DNA from: an uncultured Chlorobiales bacterium
Lineage (GTDB): Bacteria; Bacteroidota; Chlorobiia; Chlorobiales; Thermochlorobacteraceae
DNA: 5,148 nucleotides
Reading direction: 5' to 3'
Assembly: GCA_937959145.1 (NCBI GenBank)
Contig: CALGMC010000160.1
Location: 1 to 5,148, forward strand
Made by a program: the position numbers and the translations under genes. Of this stretch, positions 1 to 5,148 are shown piece by piece. Each line of letters starts with the position of its first letter. The first letter of the stretch is position 1. Below the pieces are notes generated by a model. That model was given only the letters and a program-made list of their open reading frames with translations, searched no databases and had not been told where the DNA came from.

Positions 1-73
1 TGAGCAAATCTTTGAGAAGCAAGGTTTTGCCACTACCAAGAAAGCCTGTGAGAATGTTGATTGGAATGGGCAT
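1..73 (-). CDS. CobW/G3E-family GTPase, N-terminal fragment
   Basis: This is the 5' end of a gene that runs off the left edge; only 24 codons plus one base are present. The fragment reads MPIPINILTGFLGSGKTLLL and then KDLL. A short beta strand leads straight into a Walker A/G1 P-loop, GFLGSGKT, at residues 10-17. An ITGFLGxGKT loop so close to the start is the hallmark of the CobW/YjiA/YeiR (COG0523, G3E) GTPases. These are cytosolic metal-insertion chaperones for zinc, cobalt or other metals. Residue 18 is Leu where the family usually has a second Thr; the Mg-coordinating Thr17 is kept. The metal cannot be assigned because the CxCC motif and C-terminal domain lie outside the window. It starts 11 bp after the stop of the exported-protein gene on the same strand, so co-transcription is likely. 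No Shine-Dalgarno sequence precedes the ATG. Other P-loop families are possible but fit less well. Confidence 0.8.
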   Translation of the reverse strand, partial: MPIPINILTGFLGSGKTLLLKDLL

Positions 74-84
74 CGTGAGCAATT

Positions 85-1350
85 TTATGTTTTTTGTTTT
101 TTCTTTTGTGCGGCGGGGAAGAGCACATTGTTCAAAATCAAACGATAGCCAGAAGAACTTTTGTGAAGTTTGAGGTCGGTGGGCGGGTCGCCGACGTGGT
201 GTTGATAGTCTTCGGGGTCGTGTCCGCCATAAAAGCAAAACTGACCGCGTCCGTAATTGCCATGCAAGTATCGCACTTCTTCGCTGTTTTTCTTCTCGCC
301 CATAATCACGACGCTGGGTTTGATGAGGCTTTTGCGAAACGAGGTGGTTTGTCCATAAAAGCCTTTGACGATGGACGTGTGATTTTGCGTGAGCATTGAT
401 GGCACGGGGTCGTATTTCGCGCTGAACTCGAAGAGCGTGAAGTAATCATTTTCTTGTCCTGACGAACTGCCCGTCATCATCGGGTTGATGTCGATGTTAG
501 ATTTTGAATACTCGTAGGGGTTGAAGTTGACGGTGAAATTTTCAAAGGCGAAGGTTTTTGAGAAGTCAAGTTTGGCTTGGGCGTCGGGTGTAATGCCATC
601 GCCGTCGAGTTCTTTGGGCACAATGTCAATGCCTTCGGCGGCAAGCGCAATGTCGTAACTATCGGGTGCGGAACACATCGCAAACATAAATCCCCCTTCA
701 CCGACGAAGTCGCGAATTTTTCGGGCGACGGCTTTTTTCTGTTCGCTCACTTTGTTGTATCCAAGTTTCTTGGCGAGTTGTTCGGCGTCGCGCACTTGCT
801 TGATATACCAAGGCGCGTTTCGGAACTGCGCGAAAAACTTGCCATACTGCCCCGTGAAATCTTCGTGATGCACATGAAGCCAGTCGTAATCTTTGAGTTT
901 GCCTTTCAAGACTTCTTCGTCCCAAAGTTTATCGAAAGGAATTTCGGCGTAAGTCAAGACGAGCGTAACGGCATCGTCCCAAGGCAGGTTTGACGGCGGC
1001 ACATAGACGACGATTTTCGGAGCCTTCTCCAAGCGCATCGCGTCCATATTAGATTCTTCACTGCGAATGAGCGAAAGGATTTGCTCGGCTTTGCCGTTTG
1101 AAATTTCCTCGAAGGCGACGCCGCGCAAAGTAAGTTCATCTTTGAGCGCGGGAAGCGCGTCCATCATAAACGAGCCGCCACGATAGTTGAGAAGCCAATC
1201 GACGGATAGCGAACGCTCCAAGCACCAATAGGCAACGCCGTAGGCTTTCAGGTGGTCGCTTTGTGCTTTATCCATCGGAACTAAAACTTTTTGTGCAAAC
1301 GCCGACGCGCTCATCGCAAGTAGCACAAGGTTAATGAGAATCGTTTTCAT
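85..1350 (-). CDS. Exported protein of the family mislabelled 'asparagine synthetase B'
   Basis: This encodes 421 aa. The start was chosen at the Met giving a textbook signal peptide: MKT, a hydrophobic core at about 4-14, then SASAFA with likely cleavage after Ala19, so the mature protein is extracytoplasmic. The open frame continues upstream to 1713, but that part is antisense to the next gene. From memory, close relatives in Bacteroidota/Chlorobiota carry the automatic label 'asparagine synthetase B'. Neither an N-terminal Cys2 glutaminase nor an SGGxDS pyrophosphatase motif is present, so I do not accept that function. Conserved-looking blocks are NYRGGSF (55-61), PWDDAVTLVLTYAEIP (123-138), WLHVHHEDFTGQYGKF (157-172), GEGGFMFAMCSAPDSYD (217-233) and GRGQFCFYGGHDPED (367-381). 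The GGxxxxxC226 block and the late GGH377DPE resemble the nucleophile elbow and C-terminal region of ThuA/class I amidotransferase-like folds; this is inference only. It lies upstream of the CobW-type gene. The function is unknown. Confidence 0.85.
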   Translation of the reverse strand: MKTILINLVLLAMSASAFAQKVLVPMDKAQSDHLKAYGVAYWCLERSLSVDWLLNYRGGSFMMDALPALKDELTLRGVAFEEISNGKAEQILSLIRSEESNMDAMRLEKAPKIVVYVPPSNLPWDDAVTLVLTYAEIPFDKLWDEEVLKGKLKDYDWLHVHHEDFTGQYGKFFAQFRNAPWYIKQVRDAEQLAKKLGYNKVSEQKKAVARKIRDFVGEGGFMFAMCSAPDSYDIALAAEGIDIVPKELDGDGITPDAQAKLDFSKTFAFENFTVNFNPYEYSKSNIDINPMMTGSSSGQENDYFTLFEFSAKYDPVPSMLTQNHTSIVKGFYGQTTSFRKSLIKPSVVIMGEKKNSEEVRYLHGNYGRGQFCFYGGHDPEDYQHHVGDPPTDLKLHKSSSGYRLILNNVLFPAAQKKKQKT

Positions 1351-1431
1351 AATTTGATGTGTTACGCTTGAACAATACACAGAAAACAGTCGTCGCTTGC
1401 TAAACATTGCAAAACAATCCATCGCAAAATA
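1351..1431. promoter_or_regulatory. Divergent intergenic region
   Basis: These 81 bp separate two divergently transcribed starts, so promoters for both directions should lie here or just inside the flanking genes. I find no convincing -35/-10 pair on either strand. The best minus-strand hint is TGTGTATTGT (a TG followed by TATTGT), read downwards from about 1384, without a good -35 at the right distance. No inverted repeat of useful length is apparent. The bases just before both ATGs are A/T-rich and carry no Shine-Dalgarno sequence. The assignment as regulatory rests on gene layout, not on a motif. Confidence 0.4.
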
Positions 1432-2007
1432 ATGACCTACGCCGAACAAAAGTGGAGAGCCTCCGAAGAAAAAGTCCGATTCGCCAAAGCCTTTTCTGGA
1501 CTGCTTAAAGCAAAAGACGCAACGAAGCATGTGCTCAAAACTGCGCCGCTCCAATACGGCGAATTGATTATTTATTCGGACTACACCTTCACCTTTGAGC
1601 CCCTTGATGAAAACGACGTGCCAAAGTTTGTTGCAAATTTGCGAGAAGCCAAAGCGCATCTGTATGAACATCATCGCGAAGCCTTTGATAAACTCGATGA
1701 ACTTACCGCACACGATAAGGAACTGACGCGACTTTCGCGCTTGGAAAAACTTTTAGGTGCAGTCGTCAATAATACGATTGAATTTCCCGAACTTTACGAC
1801 GCAATTCCTAAATGCCTTGCCGCACCAAACGAACCTGCGGAAGCGCACCTAAAACCTAATCCGAACATCAAAGCCGTGCGGTTGCTCAACGCACTTCGCG
1901 ACAATCTTCCCGAAATGCCTGAACTTTTGGAAGAAGTGCCGAAAGTGCTCAACGGAACAAGCACGCTCGTTGCCTGTGAACGATTCAAAGAATTTTCGAA
2001 GTCGTGA
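1432..2007 (+). CDS. Hypothetical protein with internal repeat, coupled to kinase
   Basis: This encodes 191 aa that I do not recognise. It is soluble, with no signal peptide or membrane segment, rich in Glu, Lys, Ala and Leu, and probably mostly helical. A possible beta segment, QYGELIIYSDYTFTFEPL, lies at 41-58, followed by a charged helical stretch at about 62-107. The C-terminal half holds two copies of a motif 44 residues apart: GAVVNNTIEFPELYDAIPKC (109-128) and NALRDNLPEMPELLEEVPKV (153-172). They share the core PEL-x4-PK-x-L and an LL-x-A lead-in. A 15-residue Pro/Asn-rich linker (about 131-146) separates them. It is real rather than a shadow frame because its TGA stop overlaps the GTG start of the kinase gene (GTGA at 2004-2007), a classic translational-coupling arrangement. 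That suggests a role linked to the kinase, but none can be named. The start is the first ATG; upstream is A/T-rich without a Shine-Dalgarno sequence. Confidence 0.75.
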   Translation: MTYAEQKWRASEEKVRFAKAFSGLLKAKDATKHVLKTAPLQYGELIIYSDYTFTFEPLDENDVPKFVANLREAKAHLYEHHREAFDKLDELTAHDKELTRLSRLEKLLGAVVNNTIEFPELYDAIPKCLAAPNEPAEAHLKPNPNIKAVRLLNALRDNLPEMPELLEEVPKVLNGTSTLVACERFKEFSKS

Positions 2008-2828
2008 AGTCCAACAAGAAAAGTAAAGTTTTGATTTTAGACGGCGGAGGCTCTTCGCTTAAAGCGTTTGTTCAAACTGAATCAGGCTTAAAACTCAAAG
2101 CCAAATACAAAGGCAATTTCAACTTGCAAACGGGTGAGCGCGAAAAAATTCTGCGCACAATTTCAACCGCAATTCAACGCTTTCCTGCTGAAAAGGTAAA
2201 AATTGGATTGGCAGGACTGCTTTCAAAAAAGGATAAATCACATCTTGTAAAATCTCTTGTTGGAAAAAAGGCAAATGTGATGAGCGATGTTGATTTAGCC
2301 TTTGACCTTCATTTTCACAATGGCGATGGAATGATGGCAATTCTCGGAACAGGTTCAATTTTCGTAGCGAAAGCAGGGCGACAAAAAATTAAACTTGGTG
2401 GCTATGGCAGAGCGATTGGCGATGCAGGAAGTGGCTATGCGATTGGACAAGAAGCCGTGCGAAACTACCTCGAGTTGCTTGACGGATTCTCGAGCGACAC
2501 AATTTTTGAAACAGCCATGAAAAAGTTTTTCCGAACAAAAGAAGACGCGATTCGGAAAGTTTATCGAGAGCAATTTGAACTGCAACACCTTGCGTCCGTT
2601 GTGTTTATGTGTGCGGAAAAAGGCTCAACGATTGCAAATGAAATCATCGAGCGTCAAACATCGCTTGTTGTGCAGTATATTCAAACGCTTCGTCGGCGCA
2701 TTGGGTGCGACTTGCCGCTTTTCCTCATCGGTGGACTGATAGAGCAAGAGACGCAATACTCAATGATGCTCAAAGAAAAACTAAAACAACTCAACATTAA
2801 CATTCGTTATCAAAATGGCTCATCTTAG
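2004..2828 (+). CDS. BadF/BadG/BcrA/BcrD-type ATPase, GlcNAc kinase-like
   Basis: This encodes 274 aa and starts at GTG, which overlaps the previous stop. It has the ASKHA (actin-like) kinase fold. Visible motifs in order are phosphate-1 LDGGGSSLKAF (12-22), a GLAGL segment (68-72), the probable catalytic Asp95 in SDVDLAF (94-100), phosphate-2 ILGTGSI (113-119), the family signature GGYGRAIGDAGSGYAIG (132-148), and the adenosine-site GG in FLIGGLIEQ (240-248). Together these match the BadF/BcrA family subgroup containing bacterial N-acetylglucosamine kinases, which phosphorylate amino sugars released during wall recycling or chitin use. The substrate cannot be read from the sequence. Radical-dependent benzoyl-CoA reductase activators are unlikely, since their cluster-binding Cys pattern is absent (only Cys203 and Cys235 are present). 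The protein ends with RYQNGSS soon after the adenosine motif. Relatives normally continue through a short Pro-then-Gly-Ala helix, so the C-terminus looks clipped. The end overlaps the PspC gene by 14 bp. Confidence 0.88.
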   Translation: MKSNKKSKVLILDGGGSSLKAFVQTESGLKLKAKYKGNFNLQTGEREKILRTISTAIQRFPAEKVKIGLAGLLSKKDKSHLVKSLVGKKANVMSDVDLAFDLHFHNGDGMMAILGTGSIFVAKAGRQKIKLGGYGRAIGDAGSGYAIGQEAVRNYLELLDGFSSDTIFETAMKKFFRTKEDAIRKVYREQFELQHLASVVFMCAEKGSTIANEIIERQTSLVVQYIQTLRRRIGCDLPLFLIGGLIEQETQYSMMLKEKLKQLNINIRYQNGSS

Positions 2829-2997
2829 ACGGTCGCGTGATGCGATTCTTGCAGGCGTGTGCGGCGGCATTGCCGAGTGGCTCGGCTGGGACGCAACATT
2901 AGTGCGTGTTTTGTATGTGCTCGTTTCAATTTTCAGTGCGGCATTTCCCGGTATCATCGTTTATGTGATTTTGTGGATTGTGATGCCGAAAGCCTAA
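2815..2997 (+). CDS. Minimal PspC-domain membrane protein
   Basis: This encodes 60 aa consisting of a PspC domain only. The order is a basic N-terminus MAHLRRSRD, the signature ILAGVCGGIAEWLGWDATLV (11-30), RVLYVL, and a hydrophobic stretch from about 32 to 57 that ends in the typical LWIVMPKA. Proteins of this family sit in the inner membrane. In enterobacteria PspC senses envelope stress together with PspB and relieves PspA inhibition of the psp regulator. Stand-alone short PspC proteins are widespread in Bacteroidota/Chlorobiota and mostly uncharacterised. No pspA, pspB or toxin-like partner is present here. The ATG lies 14 bp inside the kinase gene in another frame, so expression probably depends on translation of the upstream genes. 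The start is supported by the family's usual short basic lead of about 8-10 residues. No Shine-Dalgarno sequence is visible. Confidence 0.9.
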   Translation: MAHLRRSRDAILAGVCGGIAEWLGWDATLVRVLYVLVSIFSAAFPGIIVYVILWIVMPKA

Positions 2998-3006
2998 TTC
3001 AAAGAG

Positions 3007-3047
3007 ATAGCAGTGATGCCTTTGCAAAAGCGATTAAATACTGCTAT
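3007..3047. repeat. Inverted repeat around putative clpC promoter
   Basis: ATAGCAGT at 3007-3014 is matched perfectly by its reverse complement ACTGCTAT at 3040-3047, leaving a 25-base loop. An 8-bp palindrome, TTTGCAAA (3021-3028), lies in the middle. The right arm overlaps the putative -10 and the palindrome overlaps the putative -35, so an operator is conceivable. It begins 10 bp after the pspC stop, but there is no following T-run, so it is a poor intrinsic terminator. The spacing is unlike CIRCE (9-bp spacer). An 8-bp match with this spacing could arise by chance. Confidence 0.4.
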
Positions 3048-3050
3048 TAT
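3022..3050 (+). promoter_or_regulatory. Putative sigma-70-type promoter for clpC
   Basis: TTGCAA (3022-3027, 4 of 6 to the consensus) is followed after exactly 17 bp by TATTAT (3045-3050, 5 of 6). It sits just after the stop of the upstream operon and would give clpC a leader of about 150 nt containing the 15-bp tandem repeat. It is the best such pair I find in the 207 bp between pspC and clpC. Bacteroidota-like lineages often use a different -7/-33 consensus, so the call is tentative. Confidence 0.4.
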
Positions 3051-3159
3051 CAATACGAACAATTTCAATACATTGAGATAAAGCGAAGAAGTTCTGTGCT
3101 GTGAGATTTTGAGAACTGATTTCTGAAAAGCACGCATCGTTATCGCCGAAATTTCAAAT

Positions 3160-3189
3160 TCCGATTTAGAACAATCCGATTTAGAACAA
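3160..3189 (+). repeat. Perfect 15-bp tandem repeat in clpC leader
   Basis: TCCGATTTAGAACAA occurs twice head to tail with no mismatch, at 3160-3174 and 3175-3189. It ends 15 bp before the clpC ATG. The repeat lies in what would be the 5' untranslated region. The clpC frame is open back to a TGA at 3124-3126, so the repeat would read as SDLEQ twice, but no in-frame ATG, GTG or TTG exists upstream. It does not match the CtsR heptad repeat or CIRCE. It could be a binding site, a translational control element, or a recent slippage duplication. Confidence 0.85.
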
Positions 3190-3204
3190 CACGACCACAC
3201 GAAT

Positions 3205-5148
3205 ATGGAAGGAAATTTTTCCAACAGAGTTCAAGATGTGATACGATACAGCCGTGAAGAAGCCCTGCGGCTTGGACACGATTACATCGGCACAGAACAT
3301 TTGCTCTTGGGCATTATCAGAGAAGGCGAAGGCATTGCTGTTCGCATTTTGAAAAACTTGGGGTGCGACCTCTACAAACTCAAACGCGCGGTCGAAGACA
3401 CGGTGCGCTCAACAGGCGGAACGCTCACGCTGGGCAATGTCCCGCTGACGAAGCAAGCCGAGAAGGTTTTGAAGATTACGTATCTCGAAGCGAAAATTTG
3501 TAAATCTGACATCATCGGAACGGAGCACCTTTTGCTTTCACTGATGAAAGATGAAGAAAACATTGCCGCCCAAATCATGTCGCAATTCGGAGTGCGATAC
3601 GAAACCGTTCGCGAAGAATTAGACAACATCATGAGCGGCAAGACGGGAAGCCCCGTAACCGCCGCCGCAAGTTCTTCGCAAGGCGGAAGCGGACAATATC
3701 AACAACAATACGAGGGACGAAAGATGGAAAAGACAAAAACGCCGGTGCTCGACAATTTCGGTCGAGACCTAACCAAACTTGCACTCGAGGATAAACTCGA
3801 CCCGATTATCGGGCGCGAAAAAGAAATCGAGCGCGTCGCACAAGTGCTTTCGCGCAGAAAGAAAAATAATCCTGTGCTCATCGGAGAGCCGGGTGTCGGC
3901 AAAACAGCGATTGCCGAAGGGCTTGCACTCCGCATTGTTCAGCGCAAAGTCTCGCGTGTGCTTTATGATAAGCGCGTCGTTGCCCTTGACCTTGCCGCAC
4001 TCGTCGCTGGCACAAAATATCGTGGGCAGTTCGAAGAACGCATGAAAGCCGTGATGAACGAGCTCGAAAAATCAAAAGATGTGATTCTCTTCATCGATGA
4101 ACTGCACACCATCGTCGGTGCAGGCGGCGCGTCTGGCTCGCTTGATGCCTCCAACATCTTCAAGCCCGCACTCGCACGCGGCGAACTTCAATGCATTGGC
4201 GCAACCACGCTCGACGAATACCGACAATACATCGAAAAAGATGGCGCACTCGACCGACGATTCCAAAAAATCATGGTCGAGCCGACAACCGTCGAAGACA
4301 CCATCGCGATTCTCAACAACATCAAAGAGAAATATGAATCGCACCACAATGTGCGTTATAGCAAAGAATCAATCGAAGCCGCCGTTAAACTCTCCGACCG
4401 CTACATCACCGATAGACACTTGCCCGATAAAGCCATTGATGTAATGGACGAAGCTGGCGCGCGCGTTCACCTTTCTAACATTCACGTTCCGAAAGAAATC
4501 CTCGAGCTCGAGCAGAAAATCGAAGACATCAAAGGGTTGAAAAATCAAGTCGTCAAATCTCAAAACTTTGAAGAAGCGGCGCGACTGCGCGACCAAGAAA
4601 AGCGATTGATTGATTCATTAGAACGCGCCAAACAAGAGTGGGAAAAATCAACCGCAGAAAAAATTTTTGATGTCAATGAAGAAAATGTCGCGTCGGTTGT
4701 GGCGATGATGACGGGCATTCCGGTTGTCAAAGTCGCGCAATCCGAATCGGAAAAACTCTTGAAACTGCACGATGTGCTTAAAGGTCAAGTGATTGGACAA
4801 GATGAAGCCATTGAGCGCATTGCCAAATCAATCCAACGCACAAGAGCAGGCTTGAAAGACCCGAACCGCCCGATTGGCTCGTTCATCTTCCTTGGACCGA
4901 CGGGTGTCGGCAAAACGGAACTCGCCAAAGCCTTGACGCGCTACCTCTTCGACACCGAAGAAGCGTTGGTAAGAATTGACATGAGCGAGTATATGGAAAA
5001 ATTCACCGTCTCGCGTCTTGTCGGCGCGCCGCCCGGCTATGTTGGCTACGAAGAAGGCGGACAACTCACCGAGAAAGTGCGCCGCAAACCTTACTCCGTT
5101 GTCTTGCTCGATGAAATTGAAAAAGCGCACCCCGACGTCTTCAACATC
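3205..5148 (+). CDS. clpC: ClpC, Hsp100 AAA+ unfoldase, 3'-truncated by window edge
   Basis: The frame is open from this ATG to the window end: 648 codons of an expected 810-850. ClpC is the cytosolic hexameric ATPase that unfolds proteins and feeds them to the ClpP peptidase. Domains in order are two Clp_N repeats (about 1-142, with GTEHLLLGI and GTEHLLLSL), a Ser/Gly/Gln-rich linker (about 144-173) and AAA+ domain 1. That domain shows Walker A GEPGVGKT (227-234), pore loop GTKYRG (269-274), Walker B VILFIDE (293-299) and arginine fingers R351/R352. A short coiled middle domain with a UVR-type motif EEAARLRDQEK (456-466) follows; this length and motif separate ClpC from ClpB and ClpA. MTGIPV (502-507) precedes AAA+ domain 2, with Walker A GPTGVGKT (564-571), pore loop GAPPGYVGY (607-615) and Walker B VVLLDE (632-637). 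All key residues are intact. The start matches relatives beginning MEGNFSNRVQDVI. No adaptor genes such as mcsAB or ctsR adjoin it. Confidence 0.97.
   Translation, partial: MEGNFSNRVQDVIRYSREEALRLGHDYIGTEHLLLGIIREGEGIAVRILKNLGCDLYKLKRAVEDTVRSTGGTLTLGNVPLTKQAEKVLKITYLEAKICKSDIIGTEHLLLSLMKDEENIAAQIMSQFGVRYETVREELDNIMSGKTGSPVTAAASSSQGGSGQYQQQYEGRKMEKTKTPVLDNFGRDLTKLALEDKLDPIIGREKEIERVAQVLSRRKKNNPVLIGEPGVGKTAIAEGLALRIVQRKVSRVLYDKRVVALDLAALVAGTKYRGQFEERMKAVMNELEKSKDVILFIDELHTIVGAGGASGSLDASNIFKPALARGELQCIGATTLDEYRQYIEKDGALDRRFQKIMVEPTTVEDTIAILNNIKEKYESHHNVRYSKESIEAAVKLSDRYITDRHLPDKAIDVMDEAGARVHLSNIHVPKEILELEQKIEDIKGLKNQVVKSQNFEEAARLRDQEKRLIDSLERAKQEWEKSTAEKIFDVNEENVASVVAMMTGIPVVKVAQSESEKLLKLHDVLKGQVIGQDEAIERIAKSIQRTRAGLKDPNRPIGSFIFLGPTGVGKTELAKALTRYLFDTEEALVRIDMSEYMEKFTVSRLVGAPPGYVGYEEGGQLTEKVRRKPYSVVLLDEIEKAHPDVFNI

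Noticed and set aside
94..993. Plus-strand open frames within the exported-protein gene
   Set aside because: They are shadows antisense to a gene with a signal peptide and conserved blocks, and have no motifs of their own.
85..1350. Asparagine synthetase B function
   Set aside because: There is no Cys2 glutaminase start and no SGGxDS motif; an export signal is present instead.
1351..1713. Upstream extension of the exported-protein frame by 121 codons on the minus strand
   Set aside because: The extension is antisense to the 191-aa gene, and starting there would bury a textbook signal peptide inside the protein.
2815..2997. Frameshifted C-terminus of the kinase in the +1 frame
   Set aside because: The continuing frame is a complete PspC domain with its own basic N-terminus and conserved AGVCGGIAE signature, so it is a separate gene.
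3007..3047. CIRCE element or CtsR site controlling clpC
   Set aside because: The arms only partly resemble TTAGCACTC and the spacer is 25 rather than 9 bp; no GGTCAAA-type heptad pair is present.
2998..3050. Rho-independent terminator after pspC
   Set aside because: The only stem has a 25-base loop, low GC and no following T-run.
2859..3104. 81-aa plus-strand frame overlapping pspC and its downstream region
   Set aside because: Most of it is pspC read out of frame, and the remainder runs through promoter-like noncoding sequence with no recognisable motif.
3127..3204. N-terminal extension of ClpC through the tandem repeat
   Set aside because: The frame is open, but it has no ATG, GTG or TTG between the TGA at 3124-3126 and the ATG at 3205, and known relatives begin at MEGNF.
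3372..5130. Several open frames antisense or out of frame within clpC
   Set aside because: They lie wholly within a well-conserved clpC reading frame, show no recognisable motif and are explained by codon bias of the real gene.

Overview
The window looks like chromosomal DNA from a Bacteroidota/Chlorobiota-type bacterium. I lean towards a Chlorobi (Chloroherpeton-like) relative, but only tentatively. The reasons are the wording of the ClpC N-terminus, an exported protein family known mainly from that superphylum, moderate GC, and the lack of a Shine-Dalgarno sequence before any of the six gene starts. This placement comes from remembered family resemblance, not from a search. The density is ordinary: six protein genes, no RNA genes, no mobile elements and no CRISPR array.

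Left part, minus strand (1-1350): an exported protein of 421 aa with a clear signal peptide. It belongs to a family often auto-labelled 'asparagine synthetase B', yet shows none of that enzyme's motifs. It is followed 11 bp downstream by the first 24 codons of a CobW/G3E-family GTPase, probably a metal chaperone, which runs off the left edge. The two are probably co-transcribed.

Middle, plus strand (1432-2997): a tight, overlapping three-gene unit, divergent from the left pair across 81 bp. It encodes an unrecognised 191-aa protein with an internal repeat, a BadF/BcrA-type (GlcNAc kinase-like) sugar kinase coupled through a GTGA overlap, and a 60-aa PspC-domain membrane protein that begins inside the last codons of the kinase. 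The kinase appears to lack the usual C-terminal end of its family.

Right part, plus strand (2998-5148): a 207-bp leader holding a plausible sigma-70 promoter, an inverted repeat around it and a perfect 15-bp tandem repeat. It is followed by clpC, the Hsp100 unfoldase of the ClpCP protease. clpC is cut off by the right edge after 648 codons, inside its second AAA+ domain.

No obviously new multi-gene system is visible. The points most worth a second look are the exported family with a possible class I amidotransferase-like nucleophile elbow, the repeat-bearing unknown protein coupled to the kinase, and the repeats in the clpC leader.
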